From: Diphasiastrum complanatum
Lineage: Eukaryota > Streptophyta > Lycopodiopsida > Lycopodiales > Lycopodiaceae
Direction of reading: 5' to 3'
DNA length: 64,000 bases
Assembly: GCA_029204225.1 (NCBI GenBank)
Contig: CM055106.1
Coordinates: forward strand, 21,399,285 to 21,463,284
Shown: positions 1 to 12,800 of the stretch, piece after piece
How the letters are laid out: each line of letters begins with the position of its first letter
Position numbering within the stretch: the first letter of the stretch is position 1
Made by a program: the position numbers and the translations under genes
The notes under the pieces: generated by a model
Databases searched by the model: none
What the model was told of the DNA's origin: nothing
The model's input: only the letters and a program-made list of their open reading frames with translations

Positions 1-249
1 GAGGATGTAAGTCTCATGGTGACAGTGAGATTTTCTCAGTTTGAGCCATGTCGCTCATGTGGTCCACCTGTGTTCAAGTTGCAATGAGGACGAGTTAGTT
101 GGTCGAGAGTGTGGTAGACTCTCTGTATGTGCATTGTGTTTGCATGATACTTTGTAAGTCAAACCTGGTGGCTTGTTGGTGTGCTTGAGTGTGAGTCAAA
201 TACAGAGTAGCAGGACATGCATAACATCTTTTGGACACTCCAGACGTTG

Positions 250-720
250 CTACAAATTATTGTTTTTCACTCTCACATTTGAGCTTAAGGGAGAGAGTTA
301 GAAATAAGGTTGTGATCTGATTCATTAGTATAAGCTCTAAATGTGATGATGTAATTATTGTACAATTTATTTGGTTTACTGTATATGGTTGTGATCGGCA
401 GGATATGACCCGTTAGGATATATTGATCAGGCACTGATCTCGTAGCCAGCTACTTGGGTTAGCTGAGTAGCCACACGTAGAGAAATTAGCTTGTATAGTA
501 TATTTTTGACGATCTTGCTATACTCAGGGGCATGTCCTGAGTTTGTCAGTCTTTTAGTCCATGTTGGGCCTATTAGTTAGACATGTGTCTATATTTCAGT
601 GTGTTGACACTTGTCGAGCCCATGTATGTTGGGGCTTTTACTATATGTACAGTTGTATCTTTGTAATCAATAACTTTTGCTGTGCCATCTATGAGAGCTT
701 GTGAGGAGTGGCTATGGTGA
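250..720 (+). mobile_element. Probable 3' LTR relic of a copia-like element
   Basis: A purine-rich stretch near 285-298 resembles a polypurine tract and is followed by TTAGAAATAAGG, a typical LTR start. A polyadenylation-like TGTAATCAATAAC lies near 661-673. The internal part of the element would lie to the left, outside the window; bases 1-250 show no recognisable coding sequence. No partner LTR is visible, so the call rests on composition and layout only. Confidence 0.3.
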
Positions 721-997
721 TTGTGTGATGTGAATTGCATAGTGCACTAGATTCTATCAAAATTTCAACTTATCATCCACAACCATGAGCAATTTTTGTC
801 TCCACATTCCAGTAAGTGGTTAAAAAAATTGGCTTACTCCAAGTGATTTGACCTAAAATGGTTCTTGGATCACAAAGATCCAGTTTTTCCCATACTTGAA
901 AATGCTTGATTTGAAGTAGAAACACCTCAAATCCACATATGGCGCCCTCAAATCCACCTCTAGATTTGGAAAATCCACCAAATTTGACCTACAACCT

Positions 998-1790
998 GCT
1001 TTGATACCATGTGAAAGAATTAGATCCAAAATATACTTGATGGATCACTAAGATCTTGCCCAAATTTGGGTGCACATCTAGATTTATCTATAAGATAGAA
1101 ATAACCACTTTATGCATGTTATAACTTAGAAATAAATGAAGATCTGATCATGTGCACTTAAATACGACTTGGTACTGTCACTGTTTGTACAACAACAATA
1201 GCCTACCGTCCTTCAAACGTGTGGATGCAAGATCAATCATAAAAAACACATTCTACACACTAGAAACCAAGCTATCTTGAGAAATACACAAGAGGTGGAC
1301 TTAGAATCAAAAGAGATGAATTCCTCACATAAAATGAGAATAAAAAAATTATTTATCCACACTGCTACTGTTATTTATAGCTTTCAAAATGCTACTTGGC
1401 CAATTGCCCTAAATTAGCCCTAAAATGAAAAGTTCTTGGTACTTCATCAAAGTCTAGAAATTCTGCAATGTATCTATATTAGCTAATTAGAATGGGTCCA
1501 AATCCGACCTCATCCATTAATTTACTTGCCAAAAATAGTACAAACACTATTTAGACCTTTATTGACAAAAATAAACCTATCTCTAAGTTGAGATTTCATG
1601 TTGGCCTCAAAATCGCCAAATAAATCAACCAAATTAGTTGATAATTTTCATAGTCAATGGGCTTGTGAAAGAGCATGATAAATCTTGTTCAATATTCATT
1701 TTGGACAAGACAATGATAAAGATTTGACTTTTTAAAGATGACACCGTGAAGAATTATTTTGATAAGGCTCTTGTGACATTGGTATGTACA
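998..1790 (-). mobile_element. Copia-like LTR relic with PBS, minus orientation
   Basis: GCTTTGATACCA at 998-1009 is a one-mismatch reverse complement of the plant initiator-tRNA-Met primer-binding site, and an LTR-like end (TGTGAAAGAATT) follows. The same arrangement occurs at 46941-46965. On the minus strand TATAAATAAC near 1370-1380 could be the LTR promoter. The gag side (780-997) is too decayed to translate. The right boundary is not defined. Confidence 0.4.
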
Positions 1791-1917
1791 CTCCTAGTCT
1801 TTTATCATAAATTTCCTATTTTTGGTTCTGTCTCCTTCAAAATTATTTAACTTCTTAATTATTTTATAGAGTTTCATTCTATGATAAGCATAGAACATAA
1901 TTTTATTTTCTTTTGTC

Positions 1918-2650
1918 ATGCAGAGCTTAAAACAATGTTTGAGAAATGTGGTTATTGTTGTTGCTGAGGGGAAGGATTTGAGTTTTTCTTCCCGTAGCTC
2001 AAAGTCATTGACATTGGGACGTGGCAAACTAGCTTCTTCCACTGCTCTTGTCAACCAAAATGCTATTGATAAATCTGCTCCTTTTGAATCTATCTTTCAT
2101 CCTAAGAAAAAGAGATATATTCCTATTGTTGCCCCTATTGAAACCACTCCAGAGAGACCAAGAGCCAACCCTAAGTCAATGGCCAAATAATCTAAAATCA
2201 TTTATTTAGAAAGGAAAAAAAAAAAGTAGCACTCTTATTTTGCTTGGAGCATCTATTCGGCCTTTACAAGATATATCTGAAATCTCTAGAATTAGAAAAA
2301 AAAATTCATAAAAAAAAAAAAATAGAAAAACTACTTTAATTTTGGATATTGACCAATGTGATCGACCTCCTATTGATCCATCCACTGGAAATAGACCAAT
2401 TGAGGTTCGAGAGCCAAATAAAATACATGTACATAATGTAAAAATTAAATTTAAGGATCGTATACAGACTATAGTCACACATTTTGTAGTTTTAGTCGAC
2501 CTAGCCGAATGTAGGTTCATTTCTAACTTTAATTTTTTAAATTTAGATTCATATCATTTTTTTGTTTTAGAAAAAAATCATAGTCTTCAGACTAGAAAGC
2601 AATTGTTCGAAGAATACCCACACTACATGATGAAGATGATCGTGATATAG
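1918..2650 (+). pseudogene. Relic of ParB-like module of the Z gene
   Basis: An open stretch at about 2345-2500 encodes DQCDRPPIDPSTGNRPIEVR and then HVHN. This matches the minus-strand segment at about 28530-28640 (SPIDPVTGTRPLEMRELHN, then HVHN) almost position by position. Upstream of it, at 2225-2340, LLGASIRPLQDISEISRIRKK matches LGALNSQQNLIGEKIKNERL in the other copy. Here the frame is broken by A-runs near 2290 and 2318. The 1918-2190 open frame is colinear but I could not align it. I infer that this is a fragment of the same transposon-borne gene that elsewhere continues into a ParB-like fold and a methyltransferase. The domain call comes from the better copy, not from this piece. Confidence 0.55.
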
Positions 2651-2659
2651 AGAATAAGA

Positions 2660-3460
2660 TTTTTTTCATGAAGAGTATGTCAGAATTTCAAAGGCTTAAG
2701 ATTTCAACCAACTAGAATTTAAGACACTTTGTGCGTAGAAAACAGGCCTGCCATATGATTCCAAAAATCCAACGCAAAGCCATATTAAATACGATAATTT
2801 TTATCAACTTGTCTTTCATAGTGGCCTTGTAATTACATTGTTATGCTCAACATAGAATATTTTTTAATTTTTTTTTGTTAAATTAATTTAAAAACTTTTT
2901 TCATATTTTAATTATTTTATTGTGTTATATTCAAGTGTGGGCCCTTGTAGATAATTTTTTTTGATAAATGGAAGAATTTTAAAATAAAAGACCAACCAGT
3001 TTAAGGAGCTTCAAAATCTTAAAAAAAAACTGTTGCAACCACTCAAACATTAAAACTCATACCAACAAATATTGAAATTTATGAGTGAAAAAATATGTAG
3101 GGTATCAATTCATCTTAGTTAATAATAAGTGTTGTCTTGAGAATTGTTGATGATCAACTCATTCTAGTTGACATAAGAAAGGAATTTTAAAGGTAAAAAT
3201 AAAATTTTCATATTTTTTAGTTTTTTGTCTATTCGAATTTTATTTTTTTAAAAAAGATAAAAAAATAAATATAATTTTTTGTAATTCAGGCACAAATTAT
3301 TCATGAAAGTACAAGAAGCCCTTGTAATCGGGCTAAATTGTCAAGATTTTGATGAATGTCATAGGCTCTATCCTTTGAGCAGCAATAACAAGACTCTCGT
3401 CCCATTTTTTAGTTTTATTTAGAGATATGGTATGATTAAGACAAAGCTTTATTAATTTAT
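2660..3460. other. AT-rich intergenic DNA
   Basis: I see no coding region here, only poly-A and poly-T tracts. One outlying copy of the TATGCTnAGCATA-type palindrome (TTATGCTCAACATAG) lies at 2841-2855. Confidence 0.5.
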
Positions 3461-3469
3461 TATCTAAGT

Positions 3470-4337
3470 GCTATGATAAGCATAGCTCTTTTATTTTATA
3501 AATGTTATGCTACGCATAAGTTCTTTCTTTGCTAAGCATTTGTTTTTCTTATTTCGGACTGTTGAAGATAAGAAGAATAAAGTCCTTTTAGAGCAATCTA
3601 AAAGACACATCTTAAAGACGAAGACTAAAAAAAGAAGAAGATCGAGAACGATTGACACGAGGTGAGACAATTGTAGAAGTAGATTCAACTAAGACATACC
3701 TACATAAAAGCGTCGATGATCACCCGTGTTATTACACTATGGAGGAGGGAGATTATAGATAAAAAAAGGCCTTACACATTATGTATCCAACTAGTATGCT
3801 GAGCATATAAATTGTTGAGAAAACAAGTGTATTTTCTCCACTTAGCATGATGAACAGCAGGTAGTGGATGAATTTAGCTATGTTCAGCATAACAATGATA
3901 GGAGAATGTAGATGGTTGCTATACTGAGCATAGCATGAGCTCGTAGTATTTCGAGAAATCTATGCTGAGCATAGCGCAAGTTTGTGAAATGGGAAGGCTT
4001 GCTATGCTTTGAGCATAAGAATGAAAGAAAAGTAGAACTTCTATGCTAAGCATAGAGTATGCGAGACCGGAGGGATGCTACGGTCAGCATATGATTTGGA
4101 CGAGAAGGAGAAGGATTCTTACATTGAGAATAGCATTGGTTCGTCAAATGAAATGATATGGTATGCTTAGCATAGGTATAAAAGAAAACTAGAGTAATGT
4201 TTTATGTTGAGCATAGCATCTCAATATTTTTATGCTATGCTTAACATATAATAAGCATTGAATTTATGAGTGTTTAATAATTTTATATGCCAAAACGTTT
4301 AAATAGAAATATTAAGCATTTATTTTGCTATGCTAAG
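3470..4337. repeat. Array of imperfect TATGCTnAGCATA palindromes
   Basis: At least a dozen near-palindromes of the form CTATGCT(N)AGCATAG lie at irregular 30-80 bp spacing. They are at about 3470-3486, 3504-3520, 3793-3808, 3876-3893, 3917-3935, 3960-3976, 4001-4019, 4041-4057, 4076-4093, 4160-4176, 4201-4218 and 4234-4249, with a half site at 4327. Outliers lie at 1879-1893 and 2841-2855. The sequence between them is not conserved, so this is not a simple tandem repeat. It looks like clustered binding sites for a dimeric protein, perhaps subterminal transposon sites. The function is inferred. Confidence 0.75.
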
Positions 4338-4567
4338 TTTTTTGTTAAAGACTTTCTATTAAATAAAAAGTAAGAAATATTACCTCAAGAGAAATGAAAG
4401 GCTGAGGATTATCCACGCGAGTTTAGAGAAAGGTCAAATCGATGCAAGGAACGCTCTAGTAGCAAGCATGAACACAAATTTGCAAATGAGGTGCCATGCC
4501 CTACTCTTTGGGTCCCTAAATATAATATTTTTTCAACTCCATAAATTTAAGGGCCCCTTTTTCGCCC

Positions 4568-4643
4568 GAATACGGTCATGGGATATCGCTACTGAATATG
4601 GTCATGGGATCTCGCGACAGGATATGGTCATGCGATAGGGACA
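4568..4643 (+). repeat. Short tandem repeat, GAATAYGGTCATGGGAT unit
   Basis: There are three head-to-tail copies of about 26 bp, beginning GAATACGGTCATGGGATATCG, GAATATGGTCATGGGATCTCG and GGATATGGTCATGCGATAGG. No coding function is seen. From 4650 to 5135 I recognise no gene. Confidence 0.7.
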
Positions 4644-5138
4644 TGGGAGATCTCGACCAAACCCGACCTTACCAACCCTAACCCTACCAATCAAGCCCTT
4701 TCGTATTGTAATGGCATTTGGACTTTCAAAAATCATGTGTTGTCTTGAAATGTTATGTTGTATGTATTTATGATGGTTTTATGAAGTTTGCAAATAACAC
4801 TTGTAGTGCATTATTAAAAATAGACATTTTTTGACATTTTGTTTTTACAATTTAGAGAATCCCTAAGAAAAACCATGATTTGGGCCTAGAACTAGGACCA
4901 CTACAAAATACAGAAAAAGGTTAATCTTTTTTAGGTCAAAGTTCCAAAACGAATGTCATCGCATTTTAGGCGAGAGTTCAACCCTTTCAAGATCTACAGA
5001 ACCTTCGCTAGTCTTCCCTATTGGTCAGGAACCTTCGCCAACGTTTTTGGTAGCTATTTCATGGTACTGAAGAGGCTTGTGAATTTTTTTTTAAAGCTAA
5101 CCTACCAAAATAACATTTTGTCTAGTTGATCTTCCAAA

Positions 5139-5640
5139 TTGCCTATATAATCCCTTGTATCAGACTATCTGATTCCATAGGATCAGAGATTTTAGAGAGA
5201 GTGAAAGTAATTCAAGAAGTAGAGATAGTATTCAGTCTGTAATTAGCATAGTAAGATCACAACACATAGTGCACTACTACTGTGAACCATTCTGGGGCAC
5301 AAGATCGTGATCTGATCATTGTATTCACAACATCTTAACACATTCTCTATATTCTTTGTGTGTTTGCACTGACGAATGCTTTTTGATAATTTCTTTCCTT
5401 GGTATTGATACTCGTTCCACGACTCATTCGGAATATCTGACTTGAAGGAAGCATGGTTGTCATAGACGCCTAATTGTTTCACTCCCTTCATGGTTGTCTT
5501 TGACACCTACTAAGATATTCCTCTGGTCGATCTAAGTAATAGTCTGAATCAACAAATTGGTAATGATCCTATTATAATTTAACGTTGAGTTTTTCTCTTG
5601 ACTGGACTTCGTATTCAACAAGAGTGGTATCAGAGCTGAT
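5139..5640 (+). mobile_element. LTR 3' part followed by tRNA-Met primer-binding site
   Basis: TGGTATCAGAGCT at 5625-5637 is the standard plant LTR-retrotransposon primer-binding site. The 480 bp before it carry a TATA-like CCTATATAAT (about 5141-5150) and read like an LTR. No gag or pol follows, so the element is truncated or heavily deleted right after the PBS. Confidence 0.55.
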
Positions 5641-6734
5641 AAACAATTCCCAATACAATCATTCCGCTTCATATAAACCCAACAAAATCCCCCATTATTC
5701 ACATCGTAATGCTTGATAACTAGTAATATGGTGCCAAATGGCAATTTTCTACTTGACTAGCTTTTCACTAGTTCATACTTGTATTAATCAAGAATTCTTT
5801 CTATCTAACTAAAAATAAATGCATTTAGGAATACCATCCACACGTGGGAACATGCTCCACACTTTTGGGATCAAGTTATGTACAAATAATCATAGATCAA
5901 AGCTAGAATTCGACAATTTTAACAACATAAACCAAGTTCTAATTTCTCTTTCTACTTGCTAGCAAAACATCGAATTTTACTTGCTTGTATAGTGCTTCTA
6001 ACTTTCCGGAGGACCTACAAATATACAAGATACTAGCTTCCCCCGGGCATATGAGGCTTGATGAGACGAAGGCAATGCGAATCTTTTGGTGCAGTTTGCC
6101 ATCTTCATCCTCTTGATTTGTCCCAGTTTGTATATCTCTCAAAATCTTTTCCGCGCCTACGGTTTCTATTGCAAGTGACTCGTTCAGTCTACATGCACCA
6201 TGAATTCTTGATTCTATACATAATTGTAGTGCAAGCATGCAGCTAGTGTTGGGTCGCAATTTAGAAAACTCAAATATTGGCATAAGAACTGATGAAGAGA
6301 TTATGTAAGAACTGATGAAGAGATTGCTGCAATGAACACACATAGGGAGATTGGTGCAATGAACACACATAGGAGACAACAGAGGAACACTAACCATTTT
6401 ATCACGTCACAGCTGGAAGCCATCGTCAGCTTTGTATCTTAGTCGTGCATTAACTTTTTGCATATCTTCTTATCTGTCTCGGATTAGAGAGCCTCTGACA
6501 AGTATCATGCCTTGATTGTCCATTTGCTACACATTTGAGGTTTACATTATGCCACAAAATTGTAACAAGGACAAAAGGAACTTTCCACTTTCCATGGGAG
6601 TTGTAAGGGGAGCATGGATGAAATATTCACTCTCAAAATGCTAATTTAGTGCAGGTCGCACTAGTTTAGTGGCAGGCCTAATTTAGCGGCGATCCCACCA
6701 AAATCCGCCAAATCTCATATATTCCTCTTTCTTG
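5641..6734. other. Intergenic DNA upstream of the oxidoreductase gene
   Basis: No gene is recognised. A minus-strand open frame (5939-6397) resembles no family I know. Between about 6288 and 6376 two short tandem duplications occur: AAGAACTGATGAAGAGATT, and a GCAATGAACACACATAGG unit. Confidence 0.4.
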
Positions 6735-6816
6735 TCAGTTCTCTCTCTCTCCCCCCCTCTCTCTCTCTCGCGAGCGAGCGAGCGATCGATCGATCGGATC
6801 GAGCAAGCTTTCGGCT
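6735..6816 (+). promoter_or_regulatory. CT-rich 5' leader of the oxidoreductase gene
   Basis: A TCTCTC/CCCC tract is followed by GCGAGCGAGCGAGC and then GATCGATCGATCGG, immediately before the start codon at 6817. CT-rich leaders of this kind are common at plant transcription starts. I did not find a clear TATA box. Confidence 0.5.
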
Positions 6817-9800
6817 ATGGCGGAAGGAAAAATGCGAGCTCTGGTGTGCAGAAAGCTGGGCGATCCAACCCTTCCTTTGTCCCATGATTCGCCTCTCTAC
6901 ATCGACCCCGCCTATCCCAGGCCCAAGCTCTCATCCCCCACTCACGTCAGAGTGCGCGTCAAGGCAGTGAGCGTGAATTATGCCACCCCGCTGCAAATCG
7001 AGGGCAAGTACCAGGAGAGGCCGCCGCTGCCGTTTGTACCCACTGGTGATTTCTCGGGGACTGTTGTGGAGGTAGGGGCGCAGGTGAAGGGTTTGAAGGT
7101 GGGGGATAATGTCTGTGGGATGGCCGCGCAGGGCGCGTATGCGGACGAGCTTGTAATAGAACAATCCTATTTGTGAGTTTCTTCCGGATTCTTTGTAGTG
7201 TCATCCAGTTTGGGTGATCAAAAAAAGCTAAACTGCTGTTGTTTTGGTATAGTAGGCAATCCTTTCTTTAAGGTGGATGCTGATTGGCTTAACCAGTGCG
7301 TAGCATAGTTCCTAGGAATCTGTCTACCTATTCGTATTTATCAATGCTCAAATATTCCTTCACTCTCTTATTATGTTTTGAAAGCAATGCAACAAATAAA
7401 TTTTGGTGCAAGCTTGATCGCTCAACAATCACATTAACAAACTGATTCTTCACCTCCGGGCTCCCTTCATCTCTTCTAAACTTTTTGTAATGTGAATGTG
7501 CCCGTCATTTATGTAGTGCTCAAAGGGCGTTGCACTAGAGTGGATCCTAGTCAGTCTCAGTTAGCTTGCTTATCCCACCAACACATGCTTAACCAAATAC
7601 AAAATGAAAGAAAACTAACCTGGGCATTCATCCATTATAATAACTTAGCATAAAGCCAAACAAGCATCCCCACAAGGTAACAACAACAAGCGTAGTCCCA
7701 AATGACAGTTTTTCCTGCAAGTCCCTAGGGCATAGCTTTTTCCCCAGTCAATCTGCATGCCTTATTTTTTTTAATTTAAATATGTTCGAAGTTGAATAAC
7801 AGAGCTGAGCAATCTATGCATGCTTTGCTTCCTAGGGTAATTGGATTTGAAAGATCAATGTAGAAATGCAGCTATGACTAATTCAATAACTAATCCATCT
7901 GTTAAGTATCTCCAAAAAAGGATGGGCCCCTTCCAAAATAGGAAGTCCTTAAAAAATCTAGCATATTAGCATCTTAAGGATTCTCCAAAAAGAAGAGGGG
8001 GGACAAGGCTATGATAGGTCTCTAGGGTGTCAATGATGAGTGTCTATGCGACTTTTCCTTTTTTTATTTTTCGGATTGTTAGTTTTTCAATTTTTTTTTA
8101 AGTTCCCATTGCCCCTTTTCCAATGCTTGATTTTGGGAATGACACCCATTTCTAATGCCCTCTTATTCTTATCCTTGCTTTGAGTTAGGTTTTGGTTCAC
8201 AACTTTTTGCAAAGTAAATCAACAAGAGAGACTGGGTTTTTCTAGATGTAGCAATACTATGTTCATATAGCTAGTCATCACTACAAAGGCATCAATAGGC
8301 AATAGAATTCACAATACTGAAAACGATTGAGAGAAAAGCGTTGGAAATTGCTAATTTCGGTGCTTGGCATTTGGCTTTGTAGGGCTTCATGTGACTTGCT
8401 TCAAATGTTGCTTTAATTTTACAATTGCATCTCTTCAGGTATTTGATTCCATCTGGTTGTGATTTAGTGGAGGCAGGAGGATTGCTTGTGGCTTTTGGCA
8501 CATCTCATTTGGCACTTGTTCATCGAGCTAATCTTGGAAGTGGGCAGGTATTTTCATATTGTCATATGGCTCAAAGCAATTATCTTGACAAGTGTTGGAT
8601 TGTTTCTTTGATTTCAAGGTAGATAGTGCTTTAAACTTCTCCTTTATGGGAAGTCATTGTAACATGCAATTGTTCGTTCTTTTGGATTTGGACTATCTCA
8701 TCGATCCTTGTTTTGCTAGCTTTTGTTGCCAAAGTTAGATGGTGGCATGATGCACTTCTAGATTTCAAATTTCTCATATAGGCTTACCTCATTTGAGCTT
8801 TGCATATTTGTCTTTGTATTGTAGAAACTCTTGGCATGTCTAGTTTAGTTTTTGCTCTTGGGGTCAAAGTGCTAGACATGATACCTCGCTTTTTTGAGTT
8901 TTGACCGTGAAGACGTTATTCATTTATTTCGTATTGGCCCATCAATTATTCATGGTGCCACATTTTTTAGCAGCTGATAGAGAGGTATTGGGAACTCATA
9001 GAGTGGACTTCACTATTTGCGGAACTTTGCCATCTTTGTTAGGTTCTTGGAAGTTTTGCTTAAAAAGTTCCTTTAGGGCTCCAATTAGTATATATAGTGT
9101 AGCCACCATTGAGATGATAGTTACATTTGCTTCAATTCTCAAGCTCGTTGTAGGTGACTCATTGCAATTCTCAAGTTCAATGTAGGTGATTCACTGTCGC
9201 TCTTGTTAAGATCTAATTATACAAATTCTTGTTGGATATTGAGTCCATCACATCGATATTTATAGATAGTGATAAATAGTATCAACGTAGGACATGGTTT
9301 CATCTAGGAAAAAGTCATATAGTGGCAAAGACAACATGTTACTAGAATGCGATTATGTCACTAGTGGAGATGATAAGTTACAAAGGAAGTTTAAGAGTGG
9401 AAGGAGTTGTGTGCCAAGATAGACCAATAGAGAAATTTGAAAATAGTGGAAAAAGTTAGATTAGTACTTAGTGATCTTTTATTGTAAAGTTGCAAATTTT
9501 GTCCTTGGTCCTTGTGGTTATGGACTCATTTTGTATGAAGTATCGTTCAATCTAAATCTTGCAATGCACGACAAGGTGGTCTCCAATCTTCACGAGAATC
9601 ATAATAACTTGCTTTCATTTGACTGAAGCAATGTTTCAATGGAAGATGTTGTAGATGGCTGCAATATAGTTAGATGCTCAAGTATTCTTTCTAAAAAAAA
9701 AAAAAATTTGGAAACCATTCAGCCCTTGTAATGCCGCAATAAAAGAGTGAATAGAAAATACAGTTGAGATATAATTGTTTATCACTTTATTCACAATAAT

Positions 9801-12800
9801 TTTCAAGAAAGAGATAAGAGAGTAAGATTGTTGTGGGTACAAGTGTGCAATGTCTAGACTTGCAAAATTTGGACCAAACCTTTTATAAGAGTTTTCTCCG
9901 TAGAAGCTAACTTTAGTTCCATTGTAGTGCAAGGCATCTTCCAAGGTAGTCAATTTAGCAATTGTTGGGGAAATGCTGTAGAAGCTAAGCTTAGTTCGAT
10001 TGTAGCAAGGCCTTAGGTGCAAGGCATCTTCCAAGGTGATCAATTTAGCAATTGTTGGTGAAATGCTGCGCTGGAATACATTATTTTGTTGATATGTTTC
10101 GTTTTGGCATGTGTGCAGTGGTATGTATGATAAGTTGTTACGCCGTGAAGTTATTTCCATTACTGATTGTCTAGAAATAGGCATTTCATAAAGTGTGTGC
10201 TTGCAATAGTTTGCCATATACGATTGTACTTTACATGCATGTGGCTGGCCAGCTCATCATTCGAGTAAATGTGTAAGTGATTGAAGGGCTGATTGCTGAG
10301 TGTAGTCGATTGTACTGACTACACAAATAGATGAATGTACTGGTTATCTTACAACTTCCAGTAGTTGACTAGTGTAGACATTTTAGCTTGTAGTATGGCC
10401 GAGTAGTTGAAGGCATGGACCAAACAAAGGATTGCTTACTCAATGGGACAATCGATTGATTGAAGGCATTGATCATTTAGATGCTTTTAGAGTTTGTGGC
10501 ACTGAAATGGTGGCACATTTGTTGTTAGGGTTTGTGCCATGAAGCCTATAGAAAAATGTTGTTTAGGAAAAATATACATCGATTTCTGTTAGAGTAGAGT
10601 GAGCCTTATCTTGTTGGAAAGAGGAGCTCCTAAGCTCCCTAATGCATCTTTACATTTCACATGCGTTTACCAAAGACAAAGATACAATCGAAAATGCTAT
10701 GTATAGCATTCTATCCCATGACCAACACTCTTAACCGCCCTCTTCACCTATGAATATAGGTGGTGTAGAGATTCGAGAAGGGAGGCACATTAACCTCTTT
10801 GCTTTTTGTGAGTGCCAAGGTGAGGCAGGATGGTTAGAGAGTGTTAGAAATCCAACTTGTTCATACAAGCAACAAAGATAAGATTCCTATTGTGATTCAA
10901 CATTAGCCAATCACATGGGAGAAAACACAAGTGATGACATAAACTCCAACTATGTCTCATTACAAATGTGGTAGGGCGCACTACTTTATATAGATTTTAG
11001 CATCCATGTCCCTATGATAAAACTTAATAATGAAAATGCAACTTGAAAGCAATTACCTAAATGATTTCTCTAAACATAGGCCCTTAGTGATAACTCGTAG
11101 GCATGGCCTTAATGACCCTAATGAAACTTAGATAATAACATTAGGGGTAACAAATTAATCTAACAGAGAGAAGTGACTCTATGGCTCCGTCCCTCTGAGA
11201 TTGCAATCTTATTTCCTCATATTTAGATGTGGATCAGCTGACAGTAAGGAGTCTCTACACCTACGATCTGGAGGTGTAGCTGGTAAGCCCTTATCGTCTC
11301 TTTTGTGTTATTTCTTTATTGGATTTCCGTATTGCTTGATTTTTGTTATTTTTTCTCCTGCCTCAAAGCGCTTGTGTTGCATGCATGCATCATGTGCTTT
11401 TGAAGGCTTTATCTGAAGATTCTCTCTTCCAAAAGGTTGAAACTTTCTTGAAGATGCCGACTGTACTAAGCAATCAAATTGATATTGCGACCTACATACA
11501 TCTTCCTACCCTAGTCTCTTTTAAGCAATGCATGTCGATTTTGTTAGGTAGATTAGTGTTTATGATGGTTGCCATATTGTGTGCCTGTTAGGCTGAGCTA
11601 AGACAAAATATTTCCTTCCTATGAATGTACTTAGGTGCAGAGTGAGTTCTAGTTGCAAGGATCCTTGTATGGGATGTTACACTGCAATCTATATCTTTCA
11701 CTTGACTTCGATATTTTTCCAATTCATGATTGTGTTGGAGAGTGGGGTGTGGGTCTTGTAGCATCTCTAGATGTGCCCTAAGTATTTGTGTGGTTTAATG
11801 TGAACTGTGAATGATGCTAATTTTGAGTATTTATATCATATTTTTTAAAACGTAACTGAGGGTAGATTGCAGACCTTACCCTTGTTGGGCCTCAGTAGCT
11901 TATTAAGTAGCCTTTGTGGGCACCCTTATCAACAGTCGATCGTTGATAGCCTTGTGCTAGTTGGCATAGAGTATTGTAGTTTGCCATCTTAGCTAGGAGC
12001 GCTATTTGCTAGATTTCATTATTTTGTCCATAGCAAAATATTTTGCACTTTTTTGGGCAAAGGACACACCAAATTCTAGTATCATCTGATCCTGTTCTGC
12101 CCCGGGCGCTACATAATTATGGGCCACTTCTTAGGATTTTGGGTGCAAACCATTATTTTCCATTTCTGGCTGTGACTTTCTCAAAAGCAATGACATTTTG
12201 GTTTTGATAGTTTCACTGGGCTCTTGTCATTATCTGACTAGAGGGAATCCAAATTATTTCTATAAGCTGCCCATTAGAGCTTAGTGTAGCCCTTCTTAAG
12301 TGGTTAAGTGGGCCTTCAGCCTAATCAGAGCATAGGATTCTTAAAAATATACTTTTCTAGCTTTTTTTCTTACTTTTTGGTGGTAAAATTGAGAATAACT
12401 ACTTTGAGCGAGCGTGTCATGTCAGTTGGAGCTGTATATCGAAAGTTCTTGACAAGGAAAGAAATATCCTCATTTTGATTCGCTTAAAAGGCATTGGCAG
12501 CATGATCTTCGGATCTTAATGCATGTGGATAAATTTATATGGATTCTGTGGTGCTAGATAATAAAAACCCCATTGGAATATAGTTTAGATCAAAATTAAA
12601 AAGTTGCCCCATTTTTACAGCAGGTCTGCATATTTTCTCCGTAATGGTTGCATGGACTCAACATGTGTAACTTCTCATCCACATTTATAATGTCAGCCTT
12701 ACTGATCGAGAAGATTTCAAACCTTAAAAGCATACAGAAAAAGTTTAGGATTTTCATCTCATAATGGATGGCTGGTGTCGGTTTGTTGAAGAATAACTCT

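Noticed and set aside
4899-4910. CACTACAAAATA, resembling a CACTA (En/Spm) transposon terminus
   Set aside because: I found no matching inverted terminus or 3-bp target duplication nearby; TTTGTAGTG at about 7192 differs and lies in an intron.
5939-6397. Minus-strand 152-codon frame upstream of the oxidoreductase gene
   Set aside because: Contains a duplicated low-information segment and matches nothing I know; no start or splice context.
8901-11591. Open frames inside oxidoreductase intron 2 (8901-9185, 9678-10217, 11201-11591)
   Set aside because: No family resemblance, no conserved context and no splice logic; treated as chance frames in a long intron.
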